The position numbers and the translations under genes were made by a program. The notes under the pieces are model-generated. The model was not told where the DNA came from and did not search any database. It saw nothing but the letters and a program-made list of their open reading frames with translations. 13,000 bases of DNA from Faecalibacterium sp. CAG:74. Its GTDB lineage: Bacteria; Bacillota; Clostridia; Christensenellales; Aristaeellaceae. Shown one piece after another: positions 1-7,165 of the stretch. Numbering within the stretch: the first letter of the stretch is position 1; each line of letters begins with the position of its first letter. The DNA is taken from positions 8,706-21,705 of the forward strand of contig FR899793.1 of assembly GCA_000437595.1 (NCBI GenBank). The letters run 5' to 3'.

Positions 1-1755
1 GAAGTGTACGCCAGCGTGCCTTACACCGACTATGACCGCCAGAACGGCGTGGAAAAGGCCGCTGTGCAGCTGATGGATTTTGAAAAGACTTCTACGCTGC
101 AGCCCGGTGCATCCCAGACCATCACCATGAAGGTTGATCTGGCGAACCTCGCCTCCTACGACGCCAATGGCGCCAAGACCTACATCGTCGACCCCGGCGA
201 CTACTACTTCGCCATCGGCACGGACGCGCATGACGCGCTGAACAACGTGCTTGCGGCGCAGGGCAAGACGGTCGCGGACGGCATGACCGCTGACGGCAAC
301 GCGGCAAAGACCTACAAGTGGACGTGGACGGGCGATGTGGACAAGACCACCTTCGCAGTGAGCAAGAACGGCACGGCCATCACCAACCAGCTGACCGAAG
401 GCGACTACGCCATGGATTACAACGCCTTTGAGCCCGGCACGGTGACCTACCTGAGCCGCGCCGACTGGAACGGCACGTTCCCCAAGACCTATTCCGGTCT
501 GACCGCGAACGCGACGGTTTCCCGCTTGCTGAACAACGACCTGTATACCCTCAAGACCGATGACGATGTGTCCGACCTTGTCTTTGGCGACACAACGTCT
601 ACGCTCACCATCAACGACATGAAGAACGCGCCTTACGATGACCCGCGCTGGGAAGAGCTGGTCAACAAGGTTACGGTCGCGGAATTCCTTGATTTCTCCG
701 CCAATGCGTTCCATAACATTCAGGGCATCGCTTCCGTCAACATGCCGCAGAAGGCTGCGGACGACGGCCCCGGCGGCTCTGACTCCCACTACCTGAACGA
801 AGGCGGCTATCAGGGCGTGCCCTACGCGGATGCGGCGGATTACACCTCCGGCACGCGCGTTGCGCCCTCTCCTGTGAACCTCGCCTACACTTGGAACAAG
901 GAACTGGCGTTTGAAAACGGCGAAATCATCCTTGGCGAATCTACCCTCGTGCTGGATCTGCCGATTATGATTGGCCCGGGCATGAACATCCACCGTCACG
1001 CGTACAACGCCCGCGGCGTGGAATACTACTCCGAAGACCCGATTCTGTCCGGCTATGTCGGCAGCGCGGTGGTGCAGGGCGCGCAGAGCAAGGGCACGCT
1101 CGTCAACATCAAGCACATGGGCTTCAACGATCAGGAAATCAACCGTTCCGGCGTCGCCGTGTTCATGAACGAACAGAAGGCGCGTGAGTTGGAGCTGCGC
1201 AACCTGCAGCAGGCGTTTGAAGGCAGCGGCAAGCCCGCTTCCTTTGAGGGCGACGCGACGAAGGACAACACCTACACCTCCGGCGCGCGCGGCGTGATGA
1301 CCTCCTACAACCGCCACGGCGCGGTGGCAGCGAGCGCAAACGTGGCGACGATGGTCAACATCCTGCAGGGGGAATGGGGCTTCCACGGCTACAACGTGAC
1401 GGACTTCACCGGCGTTTCGCTCAAGGCGGCGCCGAAGGAATCCCTGATGGCGGGCACGACCAACTTCTGCGGCTTCGGCGCGAGCGTCGATTACTGGAAC
1501 GCGGAAGCGCTCTCTGGTGACCGTGCGATGCTGCTGGCGATTAAGAACGACATCCACAATGCCCTGTACGCGCTGGCGAACTCCGCGATGCTCAACGGCG
1601 TGAAGTCCACCACCGTTGTCAGCACGGTTGAAGTCATGACCCCGTGGCGCGTGGCGTATACCGCCTGCGAATACGCCTTTGGTGCGCTGGCGGCGCTGAG
1701 CCTCGTGTTCTGGGTCGTGAGCAAGGCAACTTCCAAGGGAGGCAAAAAGGCATGA
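1..1755 (+). CDS. GH3 beta-glucosidase-type glycosidase, reversed domain order, C-terminal membrane anchor (5' partial)
   Basis: The frame is open from the first base, so the start and the upstream part are missing. Codons 1 to about 90 resemble the fibronectin-III-like domain of GH3 enzymes (the stretch DPGDYYFAIGTDAHDALNN). Residues of about 95-215 match nothing I know. Residues of about 215-550 are the GH3 catalytic barrel: GPGMNIHR, VEYYSEDP (E341-P347), KH at 371-372 followed by NDQEINR, and GFHGYNVTDF with the likely nucleophile Asp468. Having the Fn3-like domain before the barrel is the swapped order known from Ruminococcus albus and Butyrivibrio GH3 enzymes. The GH3 C-domain with the acid/base would therefore lie upstream of the window. 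A hydrophobic helix at about 556-574 followed by a Lys-rich tail suggests a membrane anchor. It probably removes beta-linked sugars from oligosaccharides at the cell surface. The exact substrate cannot be read. It overlaps the next gene by ATGA. Confidence 0.9.
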   Translation, partial: EVYASVPYTDYDRQNGVEKAAVQLMDFEKTSTLQPGASQTITMKVDLANLASYDANGAKTYIVDPGDYYFAIGTDAHDALNNVLAAQGKTVADGMTADGNAAKTYKWTWTGDVDKTTFAVSKNGTAITNQLTEGDYAMDYNAFEPGTVTYLSRADWNGTFPKTYSGLTANATVSRLLNNDLYTLKTDDDVSDLVFGDTTSTLTINDMKNAPYDDPRWEELVNKVTVAEFLDFSANAFHNIQGIASVNMPQKAADDGPGGSDSHYLNEGGYQGVPYADAADYTSGTRVAPSPVNLAYTWNKELAFENGEIILGESTLVLDLPIMIGPGMNIHRHAYNARGVEYYSEDPILSGYVGSAVVQGAQSKGTLVNIKHMGFNDQEINRSGVAVFMNEQKARELELRNLQQAFEGSGKPASFEGDATKDNTYTSGARGVMTSYNRHGAVAASANVATMVNILQGEWGFHGYNVTDFTGVSLKAAPKESLMAGTTNFCGFGASVDYWNAEALSGDRAMLLAIKNDIHNALYALANSAMLNGVKSTTVVSTVEVMTPWRVAYTACEYAFGALAALSLVFWVVSKATSKGGKKA

Positions 1756-2147
1756 AAAAGACGAGCATTTTCGCCACGGTGACGGCGCTTGCCGCCCTGG
1801 TGATTTATCTACTAACGTCGCTGACCGGCTTTATGGCTGGCAAGGCGATGAACATCTGCCCCGTCGTGCTGACGGTCGCCGCCATTGTGCTGCTCTTCGC
1901 GGCAGACAAGATGAAGAAGCCCTCCGCTTTGAAGGACATCGTGATTGTGCTGACTGGCTTTGCGCTGATTGGCTGCATCTCCTTCTTCGCGATGAACCGC
2001 GTGAAGCTGGCGGCGGACGTGTGGTTCATCCCCGTCAACCGCCCCGCAACGGAGGATGTGGCGCTGTACTGCTCGCTGGCTGGCGTGGCGCTGTACCTGA
2101 TTTCCTTCGTGACCGTGACGGTCAAGGCGTTCTCGTGCAAGGAATAA
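1752..2147 (+). CDS. Small four-helix integral membrane protein, unknown function
   Basis: This is a 131-residue hydrophobic protein. The start is set by AAGGGAGG at 1735-1742, inside the end of the GH3 gene, and by the ATGA overlap with its stop codon. Four membrane segments are visible, at about residues 7-29, 31-50, 58-78 and 102-124, with a charged K-M-K-K loop after the second and a short Lys-containing tail. I see no catalytic motif and do not recognise a family. The overlap means it is translated with the GH3 glycosidase, so it may help anchor, assemble or protect that enzyme at the membrane. That role is inferred from context only. A longer in-frame extension upstream lies within the GH3 coding region and is less likely. 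Confidence 0.75.
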   Translation: MKKTSIFATVTALAALVIYLLTSLTGFMAGKAMNICPVVLTVAAIVLLFAADKMKKPSALKDIVIVLTGFALIGCISFFAMNRVKLAADVWFIPVNRPATEDVALYCSLAGVALYLISFVTVTVKAFSCKE

Positions 2148-2185
2148 TCCCATCGTTTCGGAATGCGGGATAGGCCTGTATTCCG

Positions 2186-2220
2186 CCCCACCCGGAGCGT
2201 CCTGCTTCGGGTGGGGTTTT
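2186..2220 (+). terminator. Rho-independent terminator of the GH3-membrane protein operon
   Basis: A 13-base-pair stem (CCCCACCCGGAGC with GCTTCGGGTGGGG, one G-T wobble) and a five-base loop are followed by TTTT. It lies 38 bases after the stop of the membrane protein gene and closes that transcription unit. Confidence 0.85.
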
Positions 2221-2230
2221 CGTGCAGAAA

Positions 2231-2282
2231 ATACTATTTCCAAATGAGAATACGACACCGCATTTTCATTTGGAAATAGTAT
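2231..2282. repeat. 52-base near-perfect palindrome upstream of the GH2 gene
   Basis: Two 21-base arms (2231-2251 and 2262-2282), beginning with ATACTATTTCCAAATGA and ending with TCATTTGGAAATAGTAT, pair with one G-T wobble around a ten-base spacer. It starts ten bases after the preceding terminator and ends 32 bases before the chosen GH2 start. No run of T follows on the plus strand, so it is not a normal terminator for the upstream operon. On the minus strand TTTTC follows the stem, but no minus-strand gene is present. It could be an operator for a regulator of the GH2 gene, an RNA hairpin in its leader, or a small palindromic repeat element. I see no clear -35/-10 promoter beside it. TATAAA at 2280-2285 is the best -10 candidate. 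Confidence 0.85.
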
Positions 2283-2314
2283 AAAACAATTTATTAGGAA
2301 GGATGATTTTCCCG

Positions 2315-4714
2315 ATGAAAGCAACCGTTTGGAACACCGGCTGGCTCTTCCGCCATTTGGACAGCCAGGAAAACTTCGTCCCCGTCACCCTCCCGCACGA
2401 CGCCATGCAGGCGGAACCCCGCACGGAGCTGTCCGCAAACGGCATCAACGGCGGCTGGTACGAGGGGCGCGACTACGAGTACATCCGCCGCTTTACGCCG
2501 GATAAGTCCCTGCGCAGCAAGACGCTGATGCTGGAATTTGAGGGCGTGTACCATCTGGCGGAGGTGTACCTGAACGGCGAGAAGATTGCCGAGCGCCCGT
2601 ACGGCTACACGAATTTCTATGCGGATTTGACCGACCGCGTCCGCTTTGACGAGGAAAACGAGCTGCGCGTGATTGCCCGCAACAGCGATCAGCCCAACAG
2701 CCGCTGGTATTCCGGCGCGGGCATCTATCGCCCGGTGGTGCTGTGGACGGCGGATAGGCAGCAGCATATCGCCCTGAACGGCGTTCGCATCCGCACGGTG
2801 TCCATCAATCCCGCGATGGTGGAGGTCGCCGTGCGCACCGTCGGGGCGGGGCGCGTGTCGGTGGATGTGCTTGCGGGCGAGAAGCAGGCTGCATCCGCCG
2901 CCGCGGACACGACGGGCGAAGTCACCCTGACGCTGACTGTCCCCAACGCAAAGCTCTGGGACGTGGAGCACCCGAACCTCTACACCTGCCGCGTCCGCTT
3001 CGGCAGCGACGAGGACTTGCAGACCTTCGGTATCCGCACGCTTTCGTGGGGCAAAAAGGGCATCCTGCTCAACGGCGAGCGCGTCATTGTGCAGGGCGCG
3101 TGCATCCACCACGACCAGGGCATCCTCGGCGCGCGCTGCTATGCGCAGGGCGAGGAGCGCCGCGTTCGCCTGCTGAAGGAAAACGGCTACAATGCCGTCC
3201 GCAGCGCGCACAATCCCTGCTCGAAGGCGCTGCTGGACGCGTGCGACCGCCTCGGTATGCTGATGATGGACGAGTACATCGACCACTGGTACATCCACAA
3301 AACGGAATACGACTATGTGCCGTACTTTGACAAGTGGTGGAAGCAGGACATCGCCGACATGGTGGACAAGGACTACAACCACCCGTGCGTTATCCTGTAC
3401 TCCACGGGCAACGAGGTCAGCGAAACGGCGCAGAAGAAGGGCATCCAGCTCACCCGCGAGCTGACGGACTACCTGCATTCGCTGGATAATACCCGCCCTG
3501 TCACCTGCGGCATCAACATCTTCTTCAACTTTCTGTCCTCCATCGGCTTTGGCGTGTACAGCGACGAGAAGGCGAAGAAGGAAGCCGAAAAGGCGGAGAA
3601 GCTGCGCGCCGCCGGGGTGCAGCCGCAGAAGAAGAAGGCCGTCGGCAGCAAGTTCTTCAACGACCTTGCGGGTCTGATGGGCGACGAGTTCATGAAACGC
3701 GGCGCGACTTTGCACGGCTGTGACGTGCGCACACGCGACGCGTTTGCCAACATGGACATTGCGGGCTACAACTACGGCATCTACCGCTACAAGCACGACC
3801 TGAAGAAGTATCCGAACCGGCTGATTCTGGGCAGCGAGACGTTCTGCAACGATGCGTACCGCTTCCGCGAGCAGGCGAAGAAGAACCCGCGTCTGGTGGG
3901 CGATTTCGTCTGGGCGGGGATGGACTATCTGGGTGAAGTCGGCGTTGGGTCGTGGGAATACAAGGCGTACGCGACGCAGTTCAGCGGGCTGGGCTGGACG
4001 ACGGCGGGGTCGGGGCGAATCGACCTGAACGGCCGTCCGCTGGGCGAAGCGCTGTACACCCGCGTCGCGCTGGAGCAGGAAATCGGGCCGTACATCGCGG
4101 TTCGCCCGGTCATGTTCTCCGGCGAGAAGCATTCGCCGTCGGCATGGAAGATGACGGACGCCATGCCGTCGTGGAGCTGGGCTGGCTGCGAGGGCAAGAA
4201 GGCGCACATTGAGGTCTACGCGCGCGCGGCGAAGGTTGCGCTGCTGCTGAATGGCAAGAAGGTGGCGGAAAAGCAGCTGAAGAACGACTGCTTGGCGAAA
4301 TTCACCATTCCGTACCAATCCGGCACGCTGGAAGCCGTGTCCTATGACGCGATTGACCGCGTGCTGGGGCGCTGCAAGCTGCAAACGGCCGGGGCGGACA
4401 CGGTTCTGCGCGCCGTGCCGGAGGAAAAGAAAACGAAACCCGGCCGCTTGTGCTACATCCGCATCCGCTACACCGACCGTGCGGGCGAATTGAAGCCGAT
4501 GGAACGCGGCATGGTGAACATCACGGTCAGCGGCGGCAAGCTGCTGGCGGCGGGCAGCGCATGCCCCTTCCATCCGGGCAGCTACCTAACGCCGGAAACC
4601 GACACCTACTACGGCGAAGCGCTGGCGGTGGTGGAAGCAGGCGAAAGCGGCGCGGTGGAGGTTTCCATCAGCGACGGCGAGCGCAGCGACACGGTGAAAA
4701 TCCCGATTGCGTAA
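2315..4714 (+). CDS. Glycoside hydrolase family 2 (beta-galactosidase/beta-glucuronidase type)
   Basis: A 799-residue cytoplasmic enzyme; no signal peptide is seen. Domains in order: sugar-binding jelly roll (about 1-165, with GGWYEGRDYEYIRRF and SRWYSGAGIYRPV), immunoglobulin-like domain (about 165-255), TIM barrel (about 255-560), and C-terminal beta domains (about 600-799). The barrel shows IRTLSWGKKGILLNGE, SAHNPCSKALLDACDRLGM, the acid/base Glu367 in STGNEVSE and the nucleophile Glu508 in LILGSETF. It hydrolyses a terminal beta-glycoside by a retaining mechanism. Galactoside versus glucuronide cannot be decided here. A Lys/Ala-rich insertion lies at about 417-445 inside the barrel. Two starts are possible: ATG at 2303 touches the AGGAAGG at 2296-2302, so ATG at 2315 with a 12-base gap is preferred. 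It is a single-gene unit between a palindrome and a terminator. Confidence 0.92.
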   Translation: MKATVWNTGWLFRHLDSQENFVPVTLPHDAMQAEPRTELSANGINGGWYEGRDYEYIRRFTPDKSLRSKTLMLEFEGVYHLAEVYLNGEKIAERPYGYTNFYADLTDRVRFDEENELRVIARNSDQPNSRWYSGAGIYRPVVLWTADRQQHIALNGVRIRTVSINPAMVEVAVRTVGAGRVSVDVLAGEKQAASAAADTTGEVTLTLTVPNAKLWDVEHPNLYTCRVRFGSDEDLQTFGIRTLSWGKKGILLNGERVIVQGACIHHDQGILGARCYAQGEERRVRLLKENGYNAVRSAHNPCSKALLDACDRLGMLMMDEYIDHWYIHKTEYDYVPYFDKWWKQDIADMVDKDYNHPCVILYSTGNEVSETAQKKGIQLTRELTDYLHSLDNTRPVTCGINIFFNFLSSIGFGVYSDEKAKKEAEKAEKLRAAGVQPQKKKAVGSKFFNDLAGLMGDEFMKRGATLHGCDVRTRDAFANMDIAGYNYGIYRYKHDLKKYPNRLILGSETFCNDAYRFREQAKKNPRLVGDFVWAGMDYLGEVGVGSWEYKAYATQFSGLGWTTAGSGRIDLNGRPLGEALYTRVALEQEIGPYIAVRPVMFSGEKHSPSAWKMTDAMPSWSWAGCEGKKAHIEVYARAAKVALLLNGKKVAEKQLKNDCLAKFTIPYQSGTLEAVSYDAIDRVLGRCKLQTAGADTVLRAVPEEKKTKPGRLCYIRIRYTDRAGELKPMERGMVNITVSGGKLLAAGSACPFHPGSYLTPETDTYYGEALAVVEAGESGAVEVSISDGERSDTVKIPIA

Positions 4715-4740
4715 GAGAAATTCCCTATTATTAATGCAAA

Positions 4741-4780
4741 CAGCCGCAGTTCCTGTGTTGGAGGACTGCGGCTGCTTTTT
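4741..4780 (+). terminator. Rho-independent terminator of the GH2 gene
   Basis: CAGCCGCAGT (4741-4750) pairs perfectly with ACTGCGGCTG (4765-4774), and TCCT/AGG can pair further inside the loop. The stem is followed by CTTTTT. It starts 26 bases after the GH2 stop codon. Confidence 0.85.
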
Positions 4781-4912
4781 GGTGCAATTGTAAATTCTGC
4801 CGCCCAGTATTGCCAAGAGCAGGAACTCCCTACGCCCACGGCGAATATATCAAAGGCGAACAAAATTCCTCACAACCCAAGCGATGCGAACGCGAAGAAA
4901 GAAGGAAAACGC

Positions 4913-5374
4913 ATGAAACGCTTTCGGAAGTTTTTGAATGACCTGCGCGAACCGCTTGGTATCGGCATGAAACGGCTGATGATTGCGCTCACAATCATTC
5001 TGGGCATCGCGATTGTTACCGTCGCCGGGTGGCTGCTCTGGTCACGAATCGGGATGGCGTATGCGCGGAACAAGGTGTCGGACACCTATCTGCAAAATCA
5101 GCCCGCTTACCAGTCCTTCGTGGCGGACAGGGACGATTATGCTTATCGGGTGCGCTATACGACCTTTTACACGCCGTCGGACGCACTGACGGAGATGGGC
5201 GTTGAGAAAATCTATGAAGAGGTGGGCAGCTGCATTTGCTTTGAGCAGGCATGGCGGGCACTGGGAGGCATTCCGCAGGGGATACTCTACGCACCGGACA
5301 CGGAGGAGGTGCCCTCGTGGTATCACCGGGTGCAGCTGGATAACGACTGGTATTATTACTGGATTCCGGGCTGA
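4913..5374 (+). CDS. Single-pass membrane protein, unknown function
   Basis: A 153-residue protein with AAGGA at 4902-4906 before the ATG. A basic N-terminus (MKRFRKF) leads into one hydrophobic segment at about residues 21-44, giving an anchor with a short cytoplasmic side and about 110 residues outside. The outer part has two Cys in SCICFEQAW and ends in an aromatic-rich stretch, WYHRVQLDNDWYYYWIPG. I recognise no domain. It is the first of three genes on the same strand; 39 bases separate it from the next. No convincing promoter is visible in the 130 bases before it. An internal ATG at codon 19 lies just before the hydrophobic segment but lacks a clear ribosome binding site. Confidence 0.7.
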   Translation: MKRFRKFLNDLREPLGIGMKRLMIALTIILGIAIVTVAGWLLWSRIGMAYARNKVSDTYLQNQPAYQSFVADRDDYAYRVRYTTFYTPSDALTEMGVEKIYEEVGSCICFEQAWRALGGIPQGILYAPDTEEVPSWYHRVQLDNDWYYYWIPG

Positions 5375-5413
5375 TGCACGGCGGAATCTGACGTGCCATG
5401 AAGGAGGCAGCAT

Positions 5414-6100
5414 ATGAATCACTGCAAGCAAACGGTTTTTCTGATTCTACTGATGCTCGTCCTGCTCTTGCCGCTGGCATCGGCGGAGGGGCGCACGTTC
5501 ATCACGGTGGATGACTGTGTGCCCCTCGAAATCCGGGCGGGCAGCGCGGTCACGGCGGAGGAACTCATCGTCCCGAAGTGGGGGAACGTCATCAATCCGC
5601 AGTTTGGAGACCAGATTCACCCATCGCTTACCAATGGCGACACGGTGGTGCAGGGCGACATCAGCAGCCTGCGCGTGCTGCTCCTGCTGGCGGACGCGGA
5701 CGGGAACAAGTATCTGCAAGCCGCCGTGTGGGACGCGGACAGCGCGACGTACGCCATCACGCGCAGTTCAAACCTGCCGGAAAATGCGTATCTGGACACC
5801 TATCACGATGGGGATGCTATTTTTCTGTCAGTTGGATACGACACGCCGGGATTTGCCGAATCGGGTGATTTGGACGACCTTGCGTGGCTGTACATCACGG
5901 CGGAATGGACGGACACGGACGTGTGGGTCGTGACCGATGTGACGGACGGGTTCTCGTTCTTCGTGGATTACGACGACGGGCAGTACGTCATCCGGGACTA
6001 TTGGGACGAGGACGTGCTGCAAACGATTTCGCGGGATGCAACACTGGACACATTCGACTTTGTGAACCCGTTTGCGGCGGAAATCGGGTGGATGAAGTAA
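5414..6100 (+). CDS. Secreted protein of unknown function
   Basis: A 228-residue protein with AAGGAGG at 5401-5407 and ATG at 5414. Residues 1-24 form a clear signal peptide: a short Cys/Lys-containing head, a Leu-rich core (FLILLMLVLLLPL) and ASA before EG. The cleavage region has no lipobox Cys. The mature part is acidic, with repeated Asp/Tyr/Trp-containing stretches such as DYDDGQYVIRDYWDED, and looks like an exported beta-rich protein. That fold is inferred from composition only, and I recognise no family. It ends one base before the start codon of the zincin-like gene, so the two are almost certainly co-translated. Confidence 0.75.
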   Translation: MNHCKQTVFLILLMLVLLLPLASAEGRTFITVDDCVPLEIRAGSAVTAEELIVPKWGNVINPQFGDQIHPSLTNGDTVVQGDISSLRVLLLLADADGNKYLQAAVWDADSATYAITRSSNLPENAYLDTYHDGDAIFLSVGYDTPGFAESGDLDDLAWLYITAEWTDTDVWVVTDVTDGFSFFVDYDDGQYVIRDYWDEDVLQTISRDATLDTFDFVNPFAAEIGWMK

Positions 6101-6101
6101 G

Positions 6102-6620
6102 ATGAACAAGCTCTGGAATCTGCAAAACTACTCGGCGGAGGCGCTGCACCGAACCGTCAGGCGCGACGGGTTGCGCGTCCGGATTCATCCGCAGGTGCAT
6201 CCGTTCCTGCGCCGCGAAGTGCATACGTTTGTCCGCTGGCTGCGGGCAAATTACCCGTTTCCGATTCGGGTGAACGTTTACATCCCGAACACGAAGAAAA
6301 TCCGCGCGAACGACGGCGATTTGTGCTACGGGCGCTGCTTTGTGCCGGATGACCCGGACGACAGCATCACCATCGACGTCGCCGGGGGCTACGACTACGA
6401 CGGCGACTTTCGGGCGCTGCAAAATTACACATGGGGAACCATCTTCATGCTGGCGCACGAGCTGGGGCACTACTACCAGTACCTGAACCGCGTTTCGCTG
6501 ACTCCGCGCGGGATTGAGTGGCAGGCGACGTACTACGCGCACCGGGTGCAGGAAGCGTATTATGACGCAGAGTGGGACGAGATGGACGAGTGGGCGGAGG
6601 AGCGTGCGGATGAGTCCTGA
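6102..6620 (+). CDS. Small zincin-like protein with HELGH motif (putative metallopeptidase)
   Basis: A 172-residue protein starting one base after the preceding stop. It carries HELGH at residues 119-123 within FMLAHELGHYYQYL. This is the HExxH signature in which two His bind zinc and the Glu activates water. Fifteen residues after the last His, IEWQATYYAHRV offers Glu139 as a possible third ligand, an arrangement resembling ImmA/IrrE-like or other small zincins. There is no signal peptide or membrane helix, so it should be cytoplasmic. The C-terminus is very acidic (DAEWDEMDEWAEERADES). The family and the substrate are unknown, and activity is inferred from the motif only. It closes a three-gene unit with a membrane protein and a secreted protein. 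No good terminator follows; a short CCTTG/CAAGG hairpin at about 6650-6667 lacks a T run. Confidence 0.75.
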   Translation: MNKLWNLQNYSAEALHRTVRRDGLRVRIHPQVHPFLRREVHTFVRWLRANYPFPIRVNVYIPNTKKIRANDGDLCYGRCFVPDDPDDSITIDVAGGYDYDGDFRALQNYTWGTIFMLAHELGHYYQYLNRVSLTPRGIEWQATYYAHRVQEAYYDAEWDEMDEWAEERADES

Positions 6621-6720
6621 CGGTGGAGTTTAGGACGTAAAAGTCGAAGAGCCTTGGTATTATCAAGGGGGGAATGATCTCCTCATCGCGCATTCGGCAG
6701 GAAAAAGTTCCCCGATTTTT

Positions 6721-6746
6721 CGCGCGCAAGTTGCTTTTCCCTTGCG
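6721..6746. repeat. Inverted repeat CGCGCAAG/CTTGCGCG overlapping the tRNA promoter
   Basis: Perfect 8-base arms at 6721-6728 and 6739-6746 with a ten-base spacer. The right arm covers the -35 box of the promoter at 6740-6768. CGCAAGTTGC at 6723-6732 also recurs as its reverse complement at 6803-6812. It may be a regulator site or a weak hairpin ending the upstream operon. Confidence 0.6.
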
Positions 6747-6768
6747 CGAATCCGCCGATTATGCTATA
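6740..6768 (+). promoter_or_regulatory. Strong promoter reading into the tRNA-Arg region
   Basis: TTGCGC at 6740-6745 and TATAAT at 6763-6768 are separated by 17 bases. TGC directly before the -10 box makes an extended -10. The expected start of transcription, about 6775, lies 70 bases before the broken tRNA-Arg copy. It was probably the original promoter of the tRNA-Arg gene and may now transcribe through to the intact copy. Confidence 0.8.
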
Positions 6769-6808
6769 ATAGGTTTGCTGCTGAAAATTGCGTTCTTCGG
6801 CGGCAACT

Positions 6809-6884
6809 TGCGAAAACCTTGAAATCACCGGGTTTCAGGCGCATGAGCCCATAGCTCAGTAGGATAGAGCGACTGCCTCCTAAG
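6809..6884 (+). repeat. Direct repeat copy 1: leader plus 5' half of tRNA-Arg
   Basis: These 76 bases recur at 7090-7165, 281 bases downstream, with five mismatches (6840, 6841, 6861, 6870 and 6871). The repeat includes 36 bases of leader containing CCTTGAAATCACCGGGTTTC and stops right after the anticodon loop, at CTCCTAAG. Confidence 0.9.
6845..6884 (+). pseudogene. Truncated tRNA-Arg(CCT), 5' half only
   Basis: GAGCCCA, a D arm and the anticodon stem and loop ACTGC-CTCCTAA match the intact tRNA at 7126. After TAAG the sequence departs (AAAGCGCTC instead of CAGTCGG). The 3' anticodon stem, T arm and 3' acceptor strand are absent, and nothing downstream supplies partners. The break falls at the anticodon loop, a common crossover point of tyrosine recombinases in tRNA genes. 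It is probably an integration or excision scar. The D stem here (GCTC/GAGC) is actually a better match than that of the intact copy. Confidence 0.8.
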
Positions 6885-7089
6885 AAAGCGCTCAACGCTT
6901 CCCTTTGCGCCGCTGACTTGATAGGACTGGACTTCAAAACCTACCGAGTGGCGGACAAACCGCTTCCCAAGCCTTCTGTGGAAGGGAAATCGTCGCCTCG
7001 CTACGATAAGGAAAACAAATATGATTTCATAATTGTTTTTCTTATCAAAGCAGAACTAAAATAAAGCCATAAGAATCGCACTGAAACCG
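6885..7089. other. Unexplained 205-base spacer between the two tRNA-Arg copies
   Basis: No credible gene is present. The left part has short hairpins: AAGCG/CGCTT near 6886-6900 and CCTTC/GAAGG near 6972-6985. The right part is much more AT-rich and contains the 42-base hairpin at 7005-7046. TTGTTT and TAAAAT, 18 bases apart at about 7033-7062, could be a weak promoter for the intact tRNA. It may be the remnant of an earlier element inserted at the same tRNA. Confidence 0.5.
7005..7046. repeat. 42-base near-perfect inverted repeat
   Basis: GATAAGGAAAACAA (7005-7018) pairs with TTGTTTTTCTTATC (7033-7046) with one G-T wobble. Inside this, ATGA-TT-TCAT pairs again, so almost the whole element is a palindrome. 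It lies 80 bases before the intact tRNA-Arg. It could be a recombinase or regulator binding site or an AT-rich hairpin terminator. No gene ends directly before it. Confidence 0.8.
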
Positions 7090-7165
7090 TGCGAAAACCT
7101 TGAAATCACCGGGTTTCAGGAACATGAGCCCATAGCTCAGTTGGATAGAGTAACTGCCTCCTAAG
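7090..7165 (+). repeat. Direct repeat copy 2: leader plus 5' half of tRNA-Arg
   Basis: Second copy of the 76-base repeat at 6809-6884. Here it continues into the full tRNA. The shared end CTGCCTCCTAAG (7154-7165) is the best candidate for the attachment core. Confidence 0.9.

Noticed and set aside
2294..4573. A 759-codon open frame on the minus strand
   Set aside because: It lies opposite the GH2 gene, whose catalytic motifs are clear. Its translation is Arg/Ala/His/Val-rich with no domain, as expected from the GC-rich antisense strand.
6917..6960. Stretch with GGACTTCAAA resembling the anticodon arm of tRNA-Sec
   Set aside because: The flanking bases do not form the extra-long acceptor or T arms, and the anticodon stem does not pair beyond two or three bases.
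6845..7165. Group I intron interrupting tRNA-Arg(CCT)
   Set aside because: Such introns do occur in tRNA-Arg(CCT) genes of some bacteria, and the break is in the anticodon loop. However, the 5' half and the leader are repeated after the insert, and I cannot find the conserved intron core elements.
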